Assembly (NCBI RefSeq): GCF_036884845.1
Contig: NZ_CP145732.1
Location: 5,952,001 to 6,016,000 of the forward strand
From: Pseudomonas sp. MAG733B
GTDB lineage: Bacteria; Pseudomonadota; Gammaproteobacteria; Pseudomonadales; Pseudomonadaceae
Reading direction: 5' to 3'
Length of the DNA: 64,000 nucleotides
Shown here piece by piece: positions 37,898 to 49,366 of the stretch. The translations under genes and the position numbers were made by a program. Positions within the stretch are counted from its first letter, which is position 1. Each line of letters begins with the position of its first letter. Below the pieces are notes generated by a model. The model ran no database searches. It was given only the letters and a program-made list of their open reading frames with translations, and had not been told where the DNA came from.

Positions 37898-38052
37898 GCC
37901 TGAAAATCAACTAGTTATGCTCTAGACGCGGAACACAAACATTCTTATTCCGATTAATTTTCATATATTATTCAATAACTTAGGTTTGACACCCTTAATT
38001 GCGCGGCTCAAACTCTGCCTTATAGACAGCTAATACAGGGCAGGACCCCATC

Positions 38053-38529
38053 ATGAAAGGCGACATTACAGTCATCCAGCATCTCAACAAGATCCTTGCC
38101 AATGAGCTGGTCGCGATCAACCAATACTTTCTGCATGCGCGGATGTATGAAGATTGGGGTCTGAACAAGCTGGGCAAGCACGAGTACCACGAATCCATCG
38201 ACGAGATGAAACACGCGGACAAGCTGATCAAGCGCATCCTGTTCCTTGAAGGCCTGCCGAACGTCCAGGACCTGGGCAAGCTGCACATCGGCGAGCACAC
38301 CAAGGAAATGATCGAGTGTGACCTGCGTATCGAGAAGACCGGCCATGCCGATCTGAAGGTAGCGATCGCTCATTGCGAAAAAGTCGGCGACTTCGGTAGC
38401 CGTGAACTGCTTGAAGACATCCTCGAGTCCGAAGAAGAACATATCGACTGGCTGGAAACCCAACTTGGCCTGATCGACAAGATTGGTATCGAGAACTATC
38501 TGCAATCGCAGATGGGTGAAGACGAATAA
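38053..38529 (+). CDS. bfr: Bacterioferritin
   Basis: The protein has 158 residues of four-helix ferritin fold. Diiron ligands lie in [15 protein letters not shown] (Glu18), [15 protein letters not shown] (Glu51, His54) and [11 protein letters not shown] (Glu127, His130). The haem axial ligand Met52 is present in IDEMKHA. It corresponds to the BfrB type, partner of Bfd. It oxidises and stores ferric iron in 24-mer shells. AGGACCCCATC precedes the ATG. Confidence 0.95.
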   Translation: MKGDITVIQHLNKILANELVAINQYFLHARMYEDWGLNKLGKHEYHESIDEMKHADKLIKRILFLEGLPNVQDLGKLHIGEHTKEMIECDLRIEKTGHADLKVAIAHCEKVGDFGSRELLEDILESEEEHIDWLETQLGLIDKIGIENYLQSQMGEDE

Positions 38530-38556
38530 GTTCTGCGCCAATAATCTCGACGCAAT

Positions 38557-38596
38557 AAAAAGCCCCGCACTCTTTTAAAGAGGCGGGGCTTTTTTA
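38557..38596. terminator. Bidirectional terminator between bfr and grxD
   Basis: AAAAAGCCCCGC-...-GCGGGGCTTTTTT around ACTCTTTTAAAGAG, which itself pairs (CTCTTTTAAAGAG). Confidence 0.92.
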
Positions 38597-38618
38597 TGTC
38601 TGCCGTTTAAGGAGCAAA

Positions 38619-38960
38619 TCAGGCTTCGGTCTTGGCAGCAGCAGCGGCTTCGACAGCAGCCTTGATGGTGGTTTGCAGCGAACCGTCTGCAGCCATCTCG
38701 GTCATGATGTCGCTACCGCCGACCAGCTCACCACCGACCCACAGTTGCGGGAAGGTTGGCCAGTTGGCGTATTTTGGCAGGTTGGCGCGGATTTCCGGGT
38801 TCTGCAGGATGTCCACGTACGCAAACTTTTCACCACATGCCATCACGGCCTGTGAGGCTTTAGCGGAGAAGCCGCACTGCGGGGCATTCGGCGAGCCTTT
38901 CATGTAAAGCAGAATGGTGTTGTTGGCAATCTGCTCTTTAATCGTTTCGATGATATCCAT
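38619..38960 (-). CDS. grxD: Monothiol glutaredoxin (CGFS type)
   Basis: The protein has 113 residues from ATG 38960 (GAGGTG upstream). The active site is QCGFSAKA (Cys about 31) with the glutathione-binding elements WPTFPQLWVGGELVGGSDIM. CGFS glutaredoxins bind [2Fe-2S] clusters with glutathione and pass them on. An Ala-rich C-terminal tail follows the domain. Its place beside bfd/bfr fits an iron-sulfur role. Confidence 0.95.
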   Translation of the reverse strand: MDIIETIKEQIANNTILLYMKGSPNAPQCGFSAKASQAVMACGEKFAYVDILQNPEIRANLPKYANWPTFPQLWVGGELVGGSDIMTEMAADGSLQTTIKAAVEAAAAAKTEA

Positions 38961-39057
38961 GGAGCACCTCGGCTGAACTTTCCGACTCATGGGTCGGCAC
39001 GGTGGCGCATTGTAACGGAAAGCCGAGCGCCATGCTCGGTCTCTCCGTCAGATACGA

Positions 39058-41163
39058 TCAAGCCGCTGCCACGGTCACTGGCACGCCGTTCAACGCCGCA
39101 TTTCCCGACAATTCGTCGAGCTGACACTCGTCGGTCAGGTCATTGGCGCTGGAACCCGGCTGGCCACTGGCAATCGTCATTTGCACACCCGGTCGCGCAT
39201 GACCCCAACCGTGCGGAAGGCTGACCACTCCTTTCATCATATCCGGGCTGCCGAGTACTTCCACTTCGATGACGCCAACTCGTGAACTGACCTGCACACG
39301 CTGACCGTCGCTCAATCCCCGACTGGCCAGATCCTCCGGGTTCATCAACAACTGATGGCGCGGTTTGCCCTTTACCAGGCGATGGTAGTTGTGCATCCAC
39401 GAATTGTTGCTGCGTACATGACGGCGGCCGATCATCAGCAGCTCATCAGCGGCCGGGGCCTGCAATGCCGCGAAGCGCGCCAGGTCGGCAAGGATCGCGG
39501 CAGGCGCGGCATGAATTCGCTGATTGGCGGTTTTCAGGCGTGGCGCCAGATTAGGTTTCAGTGCTCCCAGATCAACCCCGTGAGGATGATCGAACAAAGT
39601 CGCCAATGACAATTGGTGCTCGGAAGCATCGCCATACAACCCCATGCGCAAGCCGCGATCGATCATCTGCGCCGGAGCAATGGTCGGCTTCAGCTCCTTG
39701 CCGGTTTTCGCGGCAAACGCCTTGGCCAGCCCAACGAAAATCTCCCAGTCGTGCAACGCACCCTCGGGTTTGGCGAGAATCGCCCGATTGAAACGGCTGA
39801 CGTTGCGCACCGCAAACATGTTGAACGTGGTGTCGTAGTGATCGTTTTCCAGCGCCGAGGTGGACGGCAGGATCAGATCGGCGTATCGCGTGGTTTCGTT
39901 GATGTACAAGTCGACGCTGACCATGAACTCCAGGCCGTCCAGCGCTTGCTCCAGTTGACGCCCGTTCGGTGTGGACAGCACCGGATTGCCGGCTACGGTG
40001 ATCAACGCTCGAACCTGCCCTTCCCCTTCGGTCAGCATCTCTTCGGCCAGCGCCGACACCGGCAACTCACCGGCATATTCCGGGCGCCCGGACACACGGC
40101 TCTGCCACAGATTGAAATGCCCGCCCGACGTCGAGGCCACCAGGTCCACCGCCGGCTCGGTGCACAACGCGCCGCCCTCGCGGTCGAGGTTGCCGGTCAC
40201 CAGGTTGATCAATTGCACCAGCCAATGGCACAGCGTGCCGAACGCCTGGGTCGAGACGCCCATGCGGCCGTAGCAAACCGCGCTTGGCGCTGCCGCGAAA
40301 TCCCGCGCCAGTTGACGGATCTGTTCGACCGGCACCGCGCACAACGGGCTCATGGCTTCTGCAGTGAACGTCGCGATGGCCTCGCGCACGTCATCCAGAC
40401 CCTCCACCGGCAAATGACTGTCGCGGGTCAGGCCTTCAGCGAACAACGTATTGAGCAGCCCAAACAACAATGCTGCATCGCCACCGGGACGCACGAACAG
40501 GTGCTGATCGGCGATCGCCGCCGTTTCGCTGCGACGCGGGTCGACCACCACCACTCTGCCGCCGCGAGCCTGAATGGCTTTCAAGCGCTTTTCCACGTCC
40601 GGCACGGTCATGATGCTGCCGTTGGACGCGAGCGGGTTGCCGCCGAGGATCAGCATGAAGCCGGTGTGATCGATGTCCGGGATCGGCAGCAGCAAACCGT
40701 GGCCGTACATCAAATGACTGGTCAGGTGATGGGGCAATTGGTCGACCGAGGTCGCGGAAAACCGGTTGCGGGTTTTCAGCAGGCCGAGAAAGTAATTGCT
40801 GTGGGTCATCAGCCCATAGTTGTGCACGCTGGGGTTACCTTGATAGACCGCCACCGAGTTTTGCCCGTGACGCTCCTGGATCGCCGCCAGGCGTTCGGCG
40901 ACAAGGTTGAAGGCGTCTTCCCATTCGATGGGCTGCCACTCGCTGCCAACGCGGCGCATCGGTTGATGCAGGCGATCCGGATCGTTCTGGATGTCTTGCA
41001 GGGCGACAGCCTTCGGGCAGATGTGCCCGCGACTGAATGTGTCCAGAGGGTCGCCCTTGATCGAAGTGATCTGCACGCTGCCTTCGAGTTCGGTGGTTTC
41101 GATGGTCAGGCCGCAGATGGCTTCACACAGGTGGCACGCACGGTGATGGAGAGTCTTGGTCAT
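39058..41163 (-). CDS. Cytoplasmic molybdopterin oxidoreductase of unknown substrate
   Basis: The protein has 701 residues. The N-terminal [4Fe-4S] motif is CHLCEAICGL...GHICPKA. Three molybdopterin domains follow, including LILGGNPLASNGS, VVVVDPRRSETAAIADQHLFVRPGGDAALLFGLLN and the C-terminal cap (HVRSNNSWMHNYHRLVKG, LSDGQRVQVSSRVGVIEVEV). There is no Tat signal, so it should be cytoplasmic. It belongs to the DMSO reductase/formate dehydrogenase superfamily, but no electron-transfer or chaperone gene adjoins, so its partner and substrate are unknown. Only a small hypothetical gene lies upstream on the same strand. Confidence 0.86.
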   Translation of the reverse strand: MTKTLHHRACHLCEAICGLTIETTELEGSVQITSIKGDPLDTFSRGHICPKAVALQDIQNDPDRLHQPMRRVGSEWQPIEWEDAFNLVAERLAAIQERHGQNSVAVYQGNPSVHNYGLMTHSNYFLGLLKTRNRFSATSVDQLPHHLTSHLMYGHGLLLPIPDIDHTGFMLILGGNPLASNGSIMTVPDVEKRLKAIQARGGRVVVVDPRRSETAAIADQHLFVRPGGDAALLFGLLNTLFAEGLTRDSHLPVEGLDDVREAIATFTAEAMSPLCAVPVEQIRQLARDFAAAPSAVCYGRMGVSTQAFGTLCHWLVQLINLVTGNLDREGGALCTEPAVDLVASTSGGHFNLWQSRVSGRPEYAGELPVSALAEEMLTEGEGQVRALITVAGNPVLSTPNGRQLEQALDGLEFMVSVDLYINETTRYADLILPSTSALENDHYDTTFNMFAVRNVSRFNRAILAKPEGALHDWEIFVGLAKAFAAKTGKELKPTIAPAQMIDRGLRMGLYGDASEHQLSLATLFDHPHGVDLGALKPNLAPRLKTANQRIHAAPAAILADLARFAALQAPAADELLMIGRRHVRSNNSWMHNYHRLVKGKPRHQLLMNPEDLASRGLSDGQRVQVSSRVGVIEVEVLGSPDMMKGVVSLPHGWGHARPGVQMTIASGQPGSSANDLTDECQLDELSGNAALNGVPVTVAAA

Positions 41164-41298
41164 GGCCAGTCTCTGTTTTGTTCTGGGCGGGCAATAGCGA
41201 CCGCGGGAACAAAACTATGGCGCCAGCCCGGCCACCGCGCCAGCGACGTTCGTCTTGTGAATCGATGACCATCAGGCCAGCCGATTTAGCCGCGTCGA

Positions 41299-41589
41299 TC
41301 AGCTCGCCGGAAGTCCGGGCGGCGCCTGCAACTGGATTTCCTGGACGGTTTCGATCTGCTCGTGAGCGACATGCACGCCGGTCAGTTCGCCGATCAACCG
41401 CCAGTGCTCGTCGAGCCCGGTGCTGATGGTGGCCATACGGTCGATCATGCGGCGACCGGCGTCCCGGGTCACCGGGTCGCTGCTGCGCAGCAATTCGAAG
41501 GACATCGACGTCATGGAGGCGGTCAGGTGAGTCAGGGAGCGGGCCGTGAGGCCGAGCAATTCCATTAGCTGTTGTTCTTTCGATTCCAT
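41299..41589 (-). CDS. Small helical hypothetical protein (96 aa)
   Basis: The protein has 96 residues from ATG 41589, with AGGAAG about 9 bases upstream; a longer frame to 41763 has no ribosome site. It is a mostly helical, soluble protein: MESKEQQLMELLGLTARSLT..., MIDRMATISTGLDEHWRLIGELTG, ending QLQAPPGLPAS. No known motif. It lies 136 bases before the molybdopterin oxidoreductase on the same strand, so co-transcription is possible. Confidence 0.65.
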   Translation of the reverse strand: MESKEQQLMELLGLTARSLTHLTASMTSMSFELLRSSDPVTRDAGRRMIDRMATISTGLDEHWRLIGELTGVHVAHEQIETVQEIQLQAPPGLPAS

Positions 41590-41995
41590 CGCGGTGGCTT
41601 CCTGCGTCGCTGGTGATTTATTTATAACCCAGCACTTTGCATTAGCAAATGTTTCGGACCAGACGCGCGCGCATGAGGCCCGCGAACAACCAGTCGGAAA
41701 CCGACCACCAGCGCACCGCCGCCGCCCAGCCTGATTGCCAAGCTGAGCAGGCGCGGTGTACAAATGCCTGGCTGCTGTCAGGAAACAGGCTTCAAAAGCG
41801 CTACTGCGGTTATCCCGTAGCCCCTCTGAAATCCCCTAAAAACCGTAGCCCTATTGGTAAGACGCGACATTTAATTATAAGATCGCGCCTTCCCCTATTT
41901 CGTCGCCCCGTGCGGCTTACGCCGCAGGTCTCGCCCGTTGTTCCGTTAAACAAGGCTTTGAGCATCTGCGGTTTGTAGCAAAAAGGTAGTCAATG
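41590..41995. other. Intergenic region before argF
   Basis: No gene is supported here. The last 150 bases before argF hold an AT-rich patch (TTTAATTATAAGATC, about 41870) suitable for a promoter and possibly ArgR control, but no clear operator is seen. Confidence 0.5.
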
Positions 41996-42912
41996 ATGAG
42001 CGCAAGGCACTTTCTCTCCCTGATGGATTGCACGCCCGAAGAGCTGGTCAGCGTGATCCGTCGAGGCGTTGAGCTCAAAGACCTGCGTAACCGCGGCGTA
42101 CTGTTCGAGCCCCTGAAAAACCGCGTGCTCGGGATGATCTTCGAGAAGTCCTCGACCCGCACCCGCATTTCCTTCGAAGCCGGCATGATCCAGCTCGGCG
42201 GCCAGGCTATTTTCCTGTCGCCCCGTGACACCCAACTGGGCCGTGGCGAGCCGATTGGCGACTGCGCGATTGTCATGTCGAGCATGCTCGACGCGGTGAT
42301 GATCCGAACCTTTGCCCACAGCAATTTGACCGAATTTGCCGCCAACTCGCGCGTGCCGGTAATCAACGGCCTGTCCGATGATCTGCACCCGTGCCAGTTG
42401 CTGGCCGACATGCAAACCTTCCTCGAGCACCGCGGCTCCATCCAGGGCAAGACAGTGGCCTGGATCGGCGACGGCAACAACATGTGCAACAGCTATATAG
42501 AAGCGGCCATCCAGTTCGACTTCCAGTTGCGCATCGCCTGCCCGGAAGGTTACGAACCGAACCCGGAATTCGTGGCCAAGGCCGGTGACCGCGTCACCAT
42601 CGTGCGCGATCCGAAGGATGCCGTGCGCGGCGCCCACCTGGTGAGCACCGACGTCTGGACCTCCATGGGCCAGGAAGAAGAAACCGCCAAGCGCTTGAAG
42701 TTGTTCGCCCCGTATCAGGTCAATCGGGCGCTGCTCGATCTGGCCGCCAGCGACGTGCTGTTCATGCATTGCCTGCCGGCCCATCGCGGCGAAGAGATCA
42801 GCGTCGACCTGCTCGACGACTCGCGCTCCGTGGCCTGGGATCAGGCTGAAAACCGTCTTCACGCGCAAAAGGCCCTGCTCGAATTTCTCGTCGAGCCGGC
42901 GTACCACCACGC

Positions 42913-42916
<4 letters not shown>
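41996..42916 (+). CDS. argF: Anabolic ornithine carbamoyltransferase
   Basis: The protein has 306 residues from ATG 41996 (adjacent ATG 41993 also possible; AAAAGG at 41981-41986). Substrate motifs are [12 protein letters not shown] (carbamoyl phosphate, STRTR), [14 protein letters not shown] (HPCQ), [11 protein letters not shown] (ornithine loop) and [13 protein letters not shown] (catalytic Cys). It makes citrulline for arginine synthesis. It overlaps the ABC ATPase gene by 4 bases. Confidence 0.96.
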
Positions 42917-44022
<1,106 letters not shown>

Positions 44023-44035
44023 ATACCCACCGCTC

Positions 44036-44127
44036 CTGTAGGAGCAAAGCTTGCTCGCGATAGCGTCGCCACGGATTAACTGATACACCGTGTCATCGTT
44101 CATCGCGAGCAAGCTTTGCTCCTACAA
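44036..44127. repeat. REPIN (inverted REP pair, family A)
   Basis: TGTAGGAGCAAAGCTTGCTC and its exact inverted copy GAGCAAGCTTTGCTCCTACA, with CGCGAT/ATCGCG next to them, between the convergent ABC and PhzF-family genes. Confidence 0.92.
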
Positions 44128-44136
44128 AGTTCAGCG

Positions 44137-44919
44137 TTAACCCAACATCAGCATGCCACTGGCCACCAGCGTCGCATTCCCGCCTATCTTGACCCGATCC
44201 CCTTCCAGCCGGCAGAACAACTCCCCACCTCGCGCAGAACACTGATAAGCCGTCAGACTCGACTTGCCCAGACGTCTGGACCAGTACGGAATCAGGCTGC
44301 AATGGGTCGATCCGGTCACCGGGTCTTCATTGATGCCAATCGCCGGTGCGAAATAGCGCGAGACGAAATCGTGTTTATTGCCCCGCGCAGTCACGATGGC
44401 GCCCAGCCATGGCAGTTTCGCCAGTGCGACCATGTCCGGTTTGCAGTCGAGCACGGCCTGCTCGGACTCCAGCACCACGAACAACTCGTTCGAACCCAGC
44501 ACATCGACCGCTTCCACGCCAAGCGCACGCTCGACGTCCAGGGTCACGCCCACTTCCGAAGGGACGATCGACGGAAAATCCAGCCACAAACGCCCACCCT
44601 CACGACTCACACTCAGCGGGCCGGACTTGCAAGTGAAGTCCAGGCGCTCAACTGGCTCCTTGTAGATTTCAAACAAAACGTAAGCGCTGGCCAGCGTCGC
44701 GTGACCACACAATGGCACCTCGGTGGTCGGGGTAAACCAGCGAATGTGCCAGCCCCGCCCTTCACGCACCACGAAAGCGGTTTCGGCGAGGTTGTGTTCC
44801 GCGGCGATCTTTTGCATCAACTCATCGGCGAGCCATGCATCCAGTCGATAAACCATCGCCGGGTTGCCGCTGAAGGGCCGATCACTGAACGCATCGACCT
44901 GATGAAACTCAAGCTGCAT
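44137..44919 (-). CDS. PhzF family isomerase
   Basis: The protein has 260 residues. FHQVDAFSDRPFSGNPAMVY at the N-terminus, NLAETAFV with the catalytic Glu (about 46), GHATLASAYVLFE and DPVTGSTHCSLIPYW are the PhzF signatures of this two-domain epimerase-like fold. The phenazine pathway itself is not encoded nearby, so it is a general PhzF-like isomerase of unknown substrate. AAAGGAG stands before the ATG; it follows ybaK after 20 bases in one operon. Confidence 0.9.
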   Translation of the reverse strand: MQLEFHQVDAFSDRPFSGNPAMVYRLDAWLADELMQKIAAEHNLAETAFVVREGRGWHIRWFTPTTEVPLCGHATLASAYVLFEIYKEPVERLDFTCKSGPLSVSREGGRLWLDFPSIVPSEVGVTLDVERALGVEAVDVLGSNELFVVLESEQAVLDCKPDMVALAKLPWLGAIVTARGNKHDFVSRYFAPAIGINEDPVTGSTHCSLIPYWSRRLGKSSLTAYQCSARGGELFCRLEGDRVKIGGNATLVASGMLMLG

Positions 44920-44939
44920 GAGACTTCTCCTTTATAAGC

Positions 44940-45410
44940 TCAAGCGCGGCCGATATCGGCGAACGTTGCCTGGGTATGTTCAGCCAGCACCGCGGGCGCC
45001 AGTTCGACTTCCAGGCCACGGCGCCCCGCGCTGACAAAAATGCTCGCAAAGGGCTGGGCCGAATTGTCGATAAAAGTGCGCAAGCGCTTCTTCTGCCCCA
45101 ACGGACTGATGCCCCCCAACAGATAACCGGTGGAACGCTGGGCCGCCGCCGGGTCGGCCATTTCGACTTTCTTCACCCCGGCCGCATGGGCCAGTGCTTT
45201 CAAATCCAGAGTCCCGCCAACCGGCACAACTGCCACCAGCAACTCACCTTTTTCACTGGCCGCCAGCAAGGTCTTGAACACTTGCGCCGGGTCCAGTCCG
45301 AGCTTTTCCGCCGCTTCCAGCCCGTAGGACGCAGCCTTCGGGTCGTGTTCATAACTGTGCACACGGTGTTCGGCCCGAACCTTTTTCAGCAAATCCAATG
45401 CGGGTGTCAT
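44940..45410 (-). CDS. ybaK: Cys-tRNA(Pro)/Cys-tRNA(Cys) deacylase YbaK
   Basis: The protein has 156 residues of the YbaK/EbsC fold: [42 protein letters not shown] with the catalytic Lys, and [21 protein letters not shown]. It removes cysteine mischarged on tRNA-Pro. First gene of an operon with the PhzF-like isomerase. Confidence 0.92.
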   Translation of the reverse strand: MTPALDLLKKVRAEHRVHSYEHDPKAASYGLEAAEKLGLDPAQVFKTLLAASEKGELLVAVVPVGGTLDLKALAHAAGVKKVEMADPAAAQRSTGYLLGGISPLGQKKRLRTFIDNSAQPFASIFVSAGRRGLEVELAPAVLAEHTQATFADIGRA

Positions 45411-45605
45411 GACAGCTCCAGACTTGGCGGCAGTAGAAAAATCCTGCGCCGAATTCTAGGACATTGATCCGCAAAAGGCTCTATCCGGGCGCCGCTTGAA
45501 CAGGCCACCCACCGTCGCCAGTCACGATCATTCACCGAACTAATAGTTTCTTTGTGACCAGTGGTTCACTTTCGACCTTTGACAGCCGTGTTTCTTGTCT
45601 ATATT

Positions 45606-45631
45606 TTTTCGTTTCTGAAACTGTACGAAAA
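45606..45631 (+). promoter_or_regulatory. Candidate GlpR operator upstream of glpF
   Basis: TTTTCGTTTCTGAA followed by ACTGTACGAAAAG: half sites TTTTCGT and ACGAAAA face each other, and GTTTC-T-GAAAC is nested. The motif TTTTCG-N4-TGAA recurs before glpD. It lies in the 338-base glpF leader, which otherwise shows an A-rich CAAGAAAAAAA just before the ATG that could serve Crc/Hfq control. Confidence 0.45.
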
Positions 45632-45748
45632 GTCTTACCGCAGTGCCCTGCTGTAAACCGGGAACAGGATGGGGATCCTGCCTTGGTGAAAAACGCGCTT
45701 TGACCACAATGGACTGAAAGCGCCAGACAAGAAAAAAATGAGGTTTCA

Positions 45749-46600
45749 ATGACAACTGCTTTACAACAACCGTCGCTCTCGAGCCAATGCATGGCCGAGT
45801 TTCTGGGTACTGCACTTCTGATCTTTTTTGGTACAGGTTGCGTTGCCGCGCTCAAGGTCGCGGGTGCCAGCTTTGGCTTGTGGGAAATCAGCATCATCTG
45901 GGGCGTCGGCGTGAGCATGGCGATCTACCTGACCGCAGGCGTTTCCGGGGCTCATCTCAACCCTGCCGTGAGCATCGCGTTGAGCATTTTTGCCGACTTC
46001 GAAAAGCGCAAATTGCCCTTCTACATTTTCGCCCAAGTGGCTGGTGCCTTTTGCGGCGCTCTATTGGTGTACACGCTGTACAGCAACCTGTTCTTCGATT
46101 TCGAACAAACTCACCACATGGTTCGCGGCACCGAAGCCAGCCTGGAATTGGCGTCGGTCTTTTCCACCTTCCCCAACCCGAGCCTGTCCACGGCACAAGC
46201 ATTCCTCGTCGAAGTCATCATCACCGCCATTTTGATGGGCGTGATCATGTCGCTGACCGACGACAACAATGGCCTGCCCAACGGCCCGCTGGCACCGATC
46301 CTGATCGGCCTGCTGATTGCGGTGATTGGCAGTTCGATGGGGCCGCTGACCGGTTTTGCAATGAATCCTGCCCGTGACTTCGGCCCTAAGCTGATGACCT
46401 TTTTCGCCGGCTGGGGTGAGATTTCCCTCACCGGCGGGCGCGATATTCCGTATTTCCTGATCCCGGTTTTCGCACCGATAGTCGGTGCCTGCCTCGGCGC
46501 AGCGGCTTACCGCGGAATCATCGCCCGTCATCTGCCGAACGCCGTACCTGCTACAAAGGACACATCAACGGCCATTGACGGCAAACCGAGAATTTCTTGA
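45749..46600 (+). CDS. glpF: Glycerol facilitator (aquaglyceroporin)
   Basis: The protein has 283 residues with six membrane helices and the two half-helix NPA motifs, SGAHLNPAVSIAL (about 65-77) and GFAMNPARDFGPK (about 207-219); the Asp after the second NPAR marks the glycerol-conducting subgroup. It admits glycerol passively. First gene of the glpFK transcript; AATGAGG stands before the ATG. Confidence 0.95.
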   Translation: MTTALQQPSLSSQCMAEFLGTALLIFFGTGCVAALKVAGASFGLWEISIIWGVGVSMAIYLTAGVSGAHLNPAVSIALSIFADFEKRKLPFYIFAQVAGAFCGALLVYTLYSNLFFDFEQTHHMVRGTEASLELASVFSTFPNPSLSTAQAFLVEVIITAILMGVIMSLTDDNNGLPNGPLAPILIGLLIAVIGSSMGPLTGFAMNPARDFGPKLMTFFAGWGEISLTGGRDIPYFLIPVFAPIVGACLGAAAYRGIIARHLPNAVPATKDTSTAIDGKPRIS

Positions 46601-48181
<1,581 letters not shown>

Positions 48182-48276
48182 GCCCACTTGCAGACTGGTA
48201 TCAGCTTGTAACTGGTAGGGAGCAGATTCCTGCGGCATCATGGGCAAATTTTGCACGGCAGCCCAAAGGACGCCCC

Positions 48277-49032
48277 ATGAATCTGCCTCCCCGTCAGCAG
48301 CAAATCCTCGAGCTTGTCCGCGAACGCGGCTATGTCAGCATCGAGGAAATGGCCACGCTGTTCGTTGTTACCCCGCAAACCATCCGCCGCGATATCAATC
48401 AGCTCGCGGAAGCCAATTTACTGCGTCGCTATCACGGCGGCGCCGCTTACGATTCCAGTGTTGAAAACACCGCCTACGCCATGCGCGCCGACCAGATGCG
48501 CGATGAGAAGCAGCGCATCGGCGAAGCCATTGCCGCGCAGATCCCCGATCACGCCTCGCTGTTCATCAACATCGGCACCACCACCGAATCCATCGCCCGC
48601 GCGCTGCTCAACCACAGCCATCTGAAGATCATCACCAACAACCTGCACGTGGCCTCGATGCTCAGCGCCAAGGACGACTTCGACGTGCTGCTGACCGGCG
48701 GCAACGTGCGACGCGACGGTGGTGTGGTGGGTCAGGCCAGCGTCGACTTCATCAACCAGTTCAAGGTCGACTTCGCCCTGGTCGGCATCAGCGGCATCGA
48801 TGAAGACGGCAGCCTGCTGGATTTCGATTATCAGGAAGTGCGGGTGTCCCAGGCGATCATCGCCAACGCCCGACAGGTGATCCTCGCCGCCGACTCCAGC
48901 AAATTCGGGCGCAACGCCATGATTCGCCTAGGGCCGATCAGCCTGGTCGATTGCCTGGTTACCGATCAGCAACCGTCGCCGGCGCTGGCGCAGTTGTTGA
49001 ACCAGCACAAAGTTCGGTTGGAAGTTGTTTAA
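48277..49032 (+). CDS. glpR: Glycerol-3-phosphate regulon repressor GlpR (DeoR family)
   Basis: The protein has 251 residues. The N-terminal winged helix is [51 protein letters not shown]. The C-terminal DeoR sensor domain has [29 protein letters not shown] and [20 protein letters not shown], which binds glycerol-3-phosphate. It should repress glpFK and glpD. It stands between them, as in P. aeruginosa. Confidence 0.95.
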   Translation: MNLPPRQQQILELVRERGYVSIEEMATLFVVTPQTIRRDINQLAEANLLRRYHGGAAYDSSVENTAYAMRADQMRDEKQRIGEAIAAQIPDHASLFINIGTTTESIARALLNHSHLKIITNNLHVASMLSAKDDFDVLLTGGNVRRDGGVVGQASVDFINQFKVDFALVGISGIDEDGSLLDFDYQEVRVSQAIIANARQVILAADSSKFGRNAMIRLGPISLVDCLVTDQQPSPALAQLLNQHKVRLEVV

Positions 49033-49045
49033 GCAAATCACTCCC

Positions 49046-49182
49046 CTGTGGCGAGGGAGCTTGCTCCCGTTGGGCCGCGAAGCGGCCCTTCAACCATTCA
49101 ATCGAGTTCATTCAGAATCATCGGATTAGCCGTCGATGCGACGGCTTCGCCGCCGAGCGGGAGCAAGCTCCCTCGCCACAAA
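49046..49182. repeat. REPIN (inverted REP pair, family B)
   Basis: CTGTGGCGAGGGAGCTTGCTCC on the left pairs with GGAGCAAGCTCCCTCGCCACA on the right; inside, GGGCCGCGAAGCGGCCC is itself a perfect hairpin. It takes up nearly half of the 334-base glpR-glpD gap. Confidence 0.92.
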
Positions 49183-49286
49183 AGTCCTCCGCTGACACTT
49201 CAATGTTCGTAAATTTTCCTTTACCAGCCCTTCGATGAGTATTTTCAATCGAAGCTGACTGGCTGTGCGCGTCTTTATGGGCTAGT

Positions 49287-49318
49287 ATTTTCGCAAATGA
49301 ACATTCATGTTCGAATTC
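49287..49318 (+). promoter_or_regulatory. Candidate GlpR operators upstream of glpD
   Basis: TTTTCGCAAATGAAC and ATGTTCGAATTCAAA lie side by side; GAACAT-TC-ATGTTC is a 14-base palindrome at 49300-49313, and ATGTTCG equals the half site of the E. coli GlpR consensus. A further ATGTTCG stands at 49203-49209. The location 50-80 bases before glpD fits repression. Confidence 0.55.
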
Positions 49319-49366
49319 AAATACAGAAACCAACAGAACTGATAAAAAGTTCCGAGGCCTTAGCCG

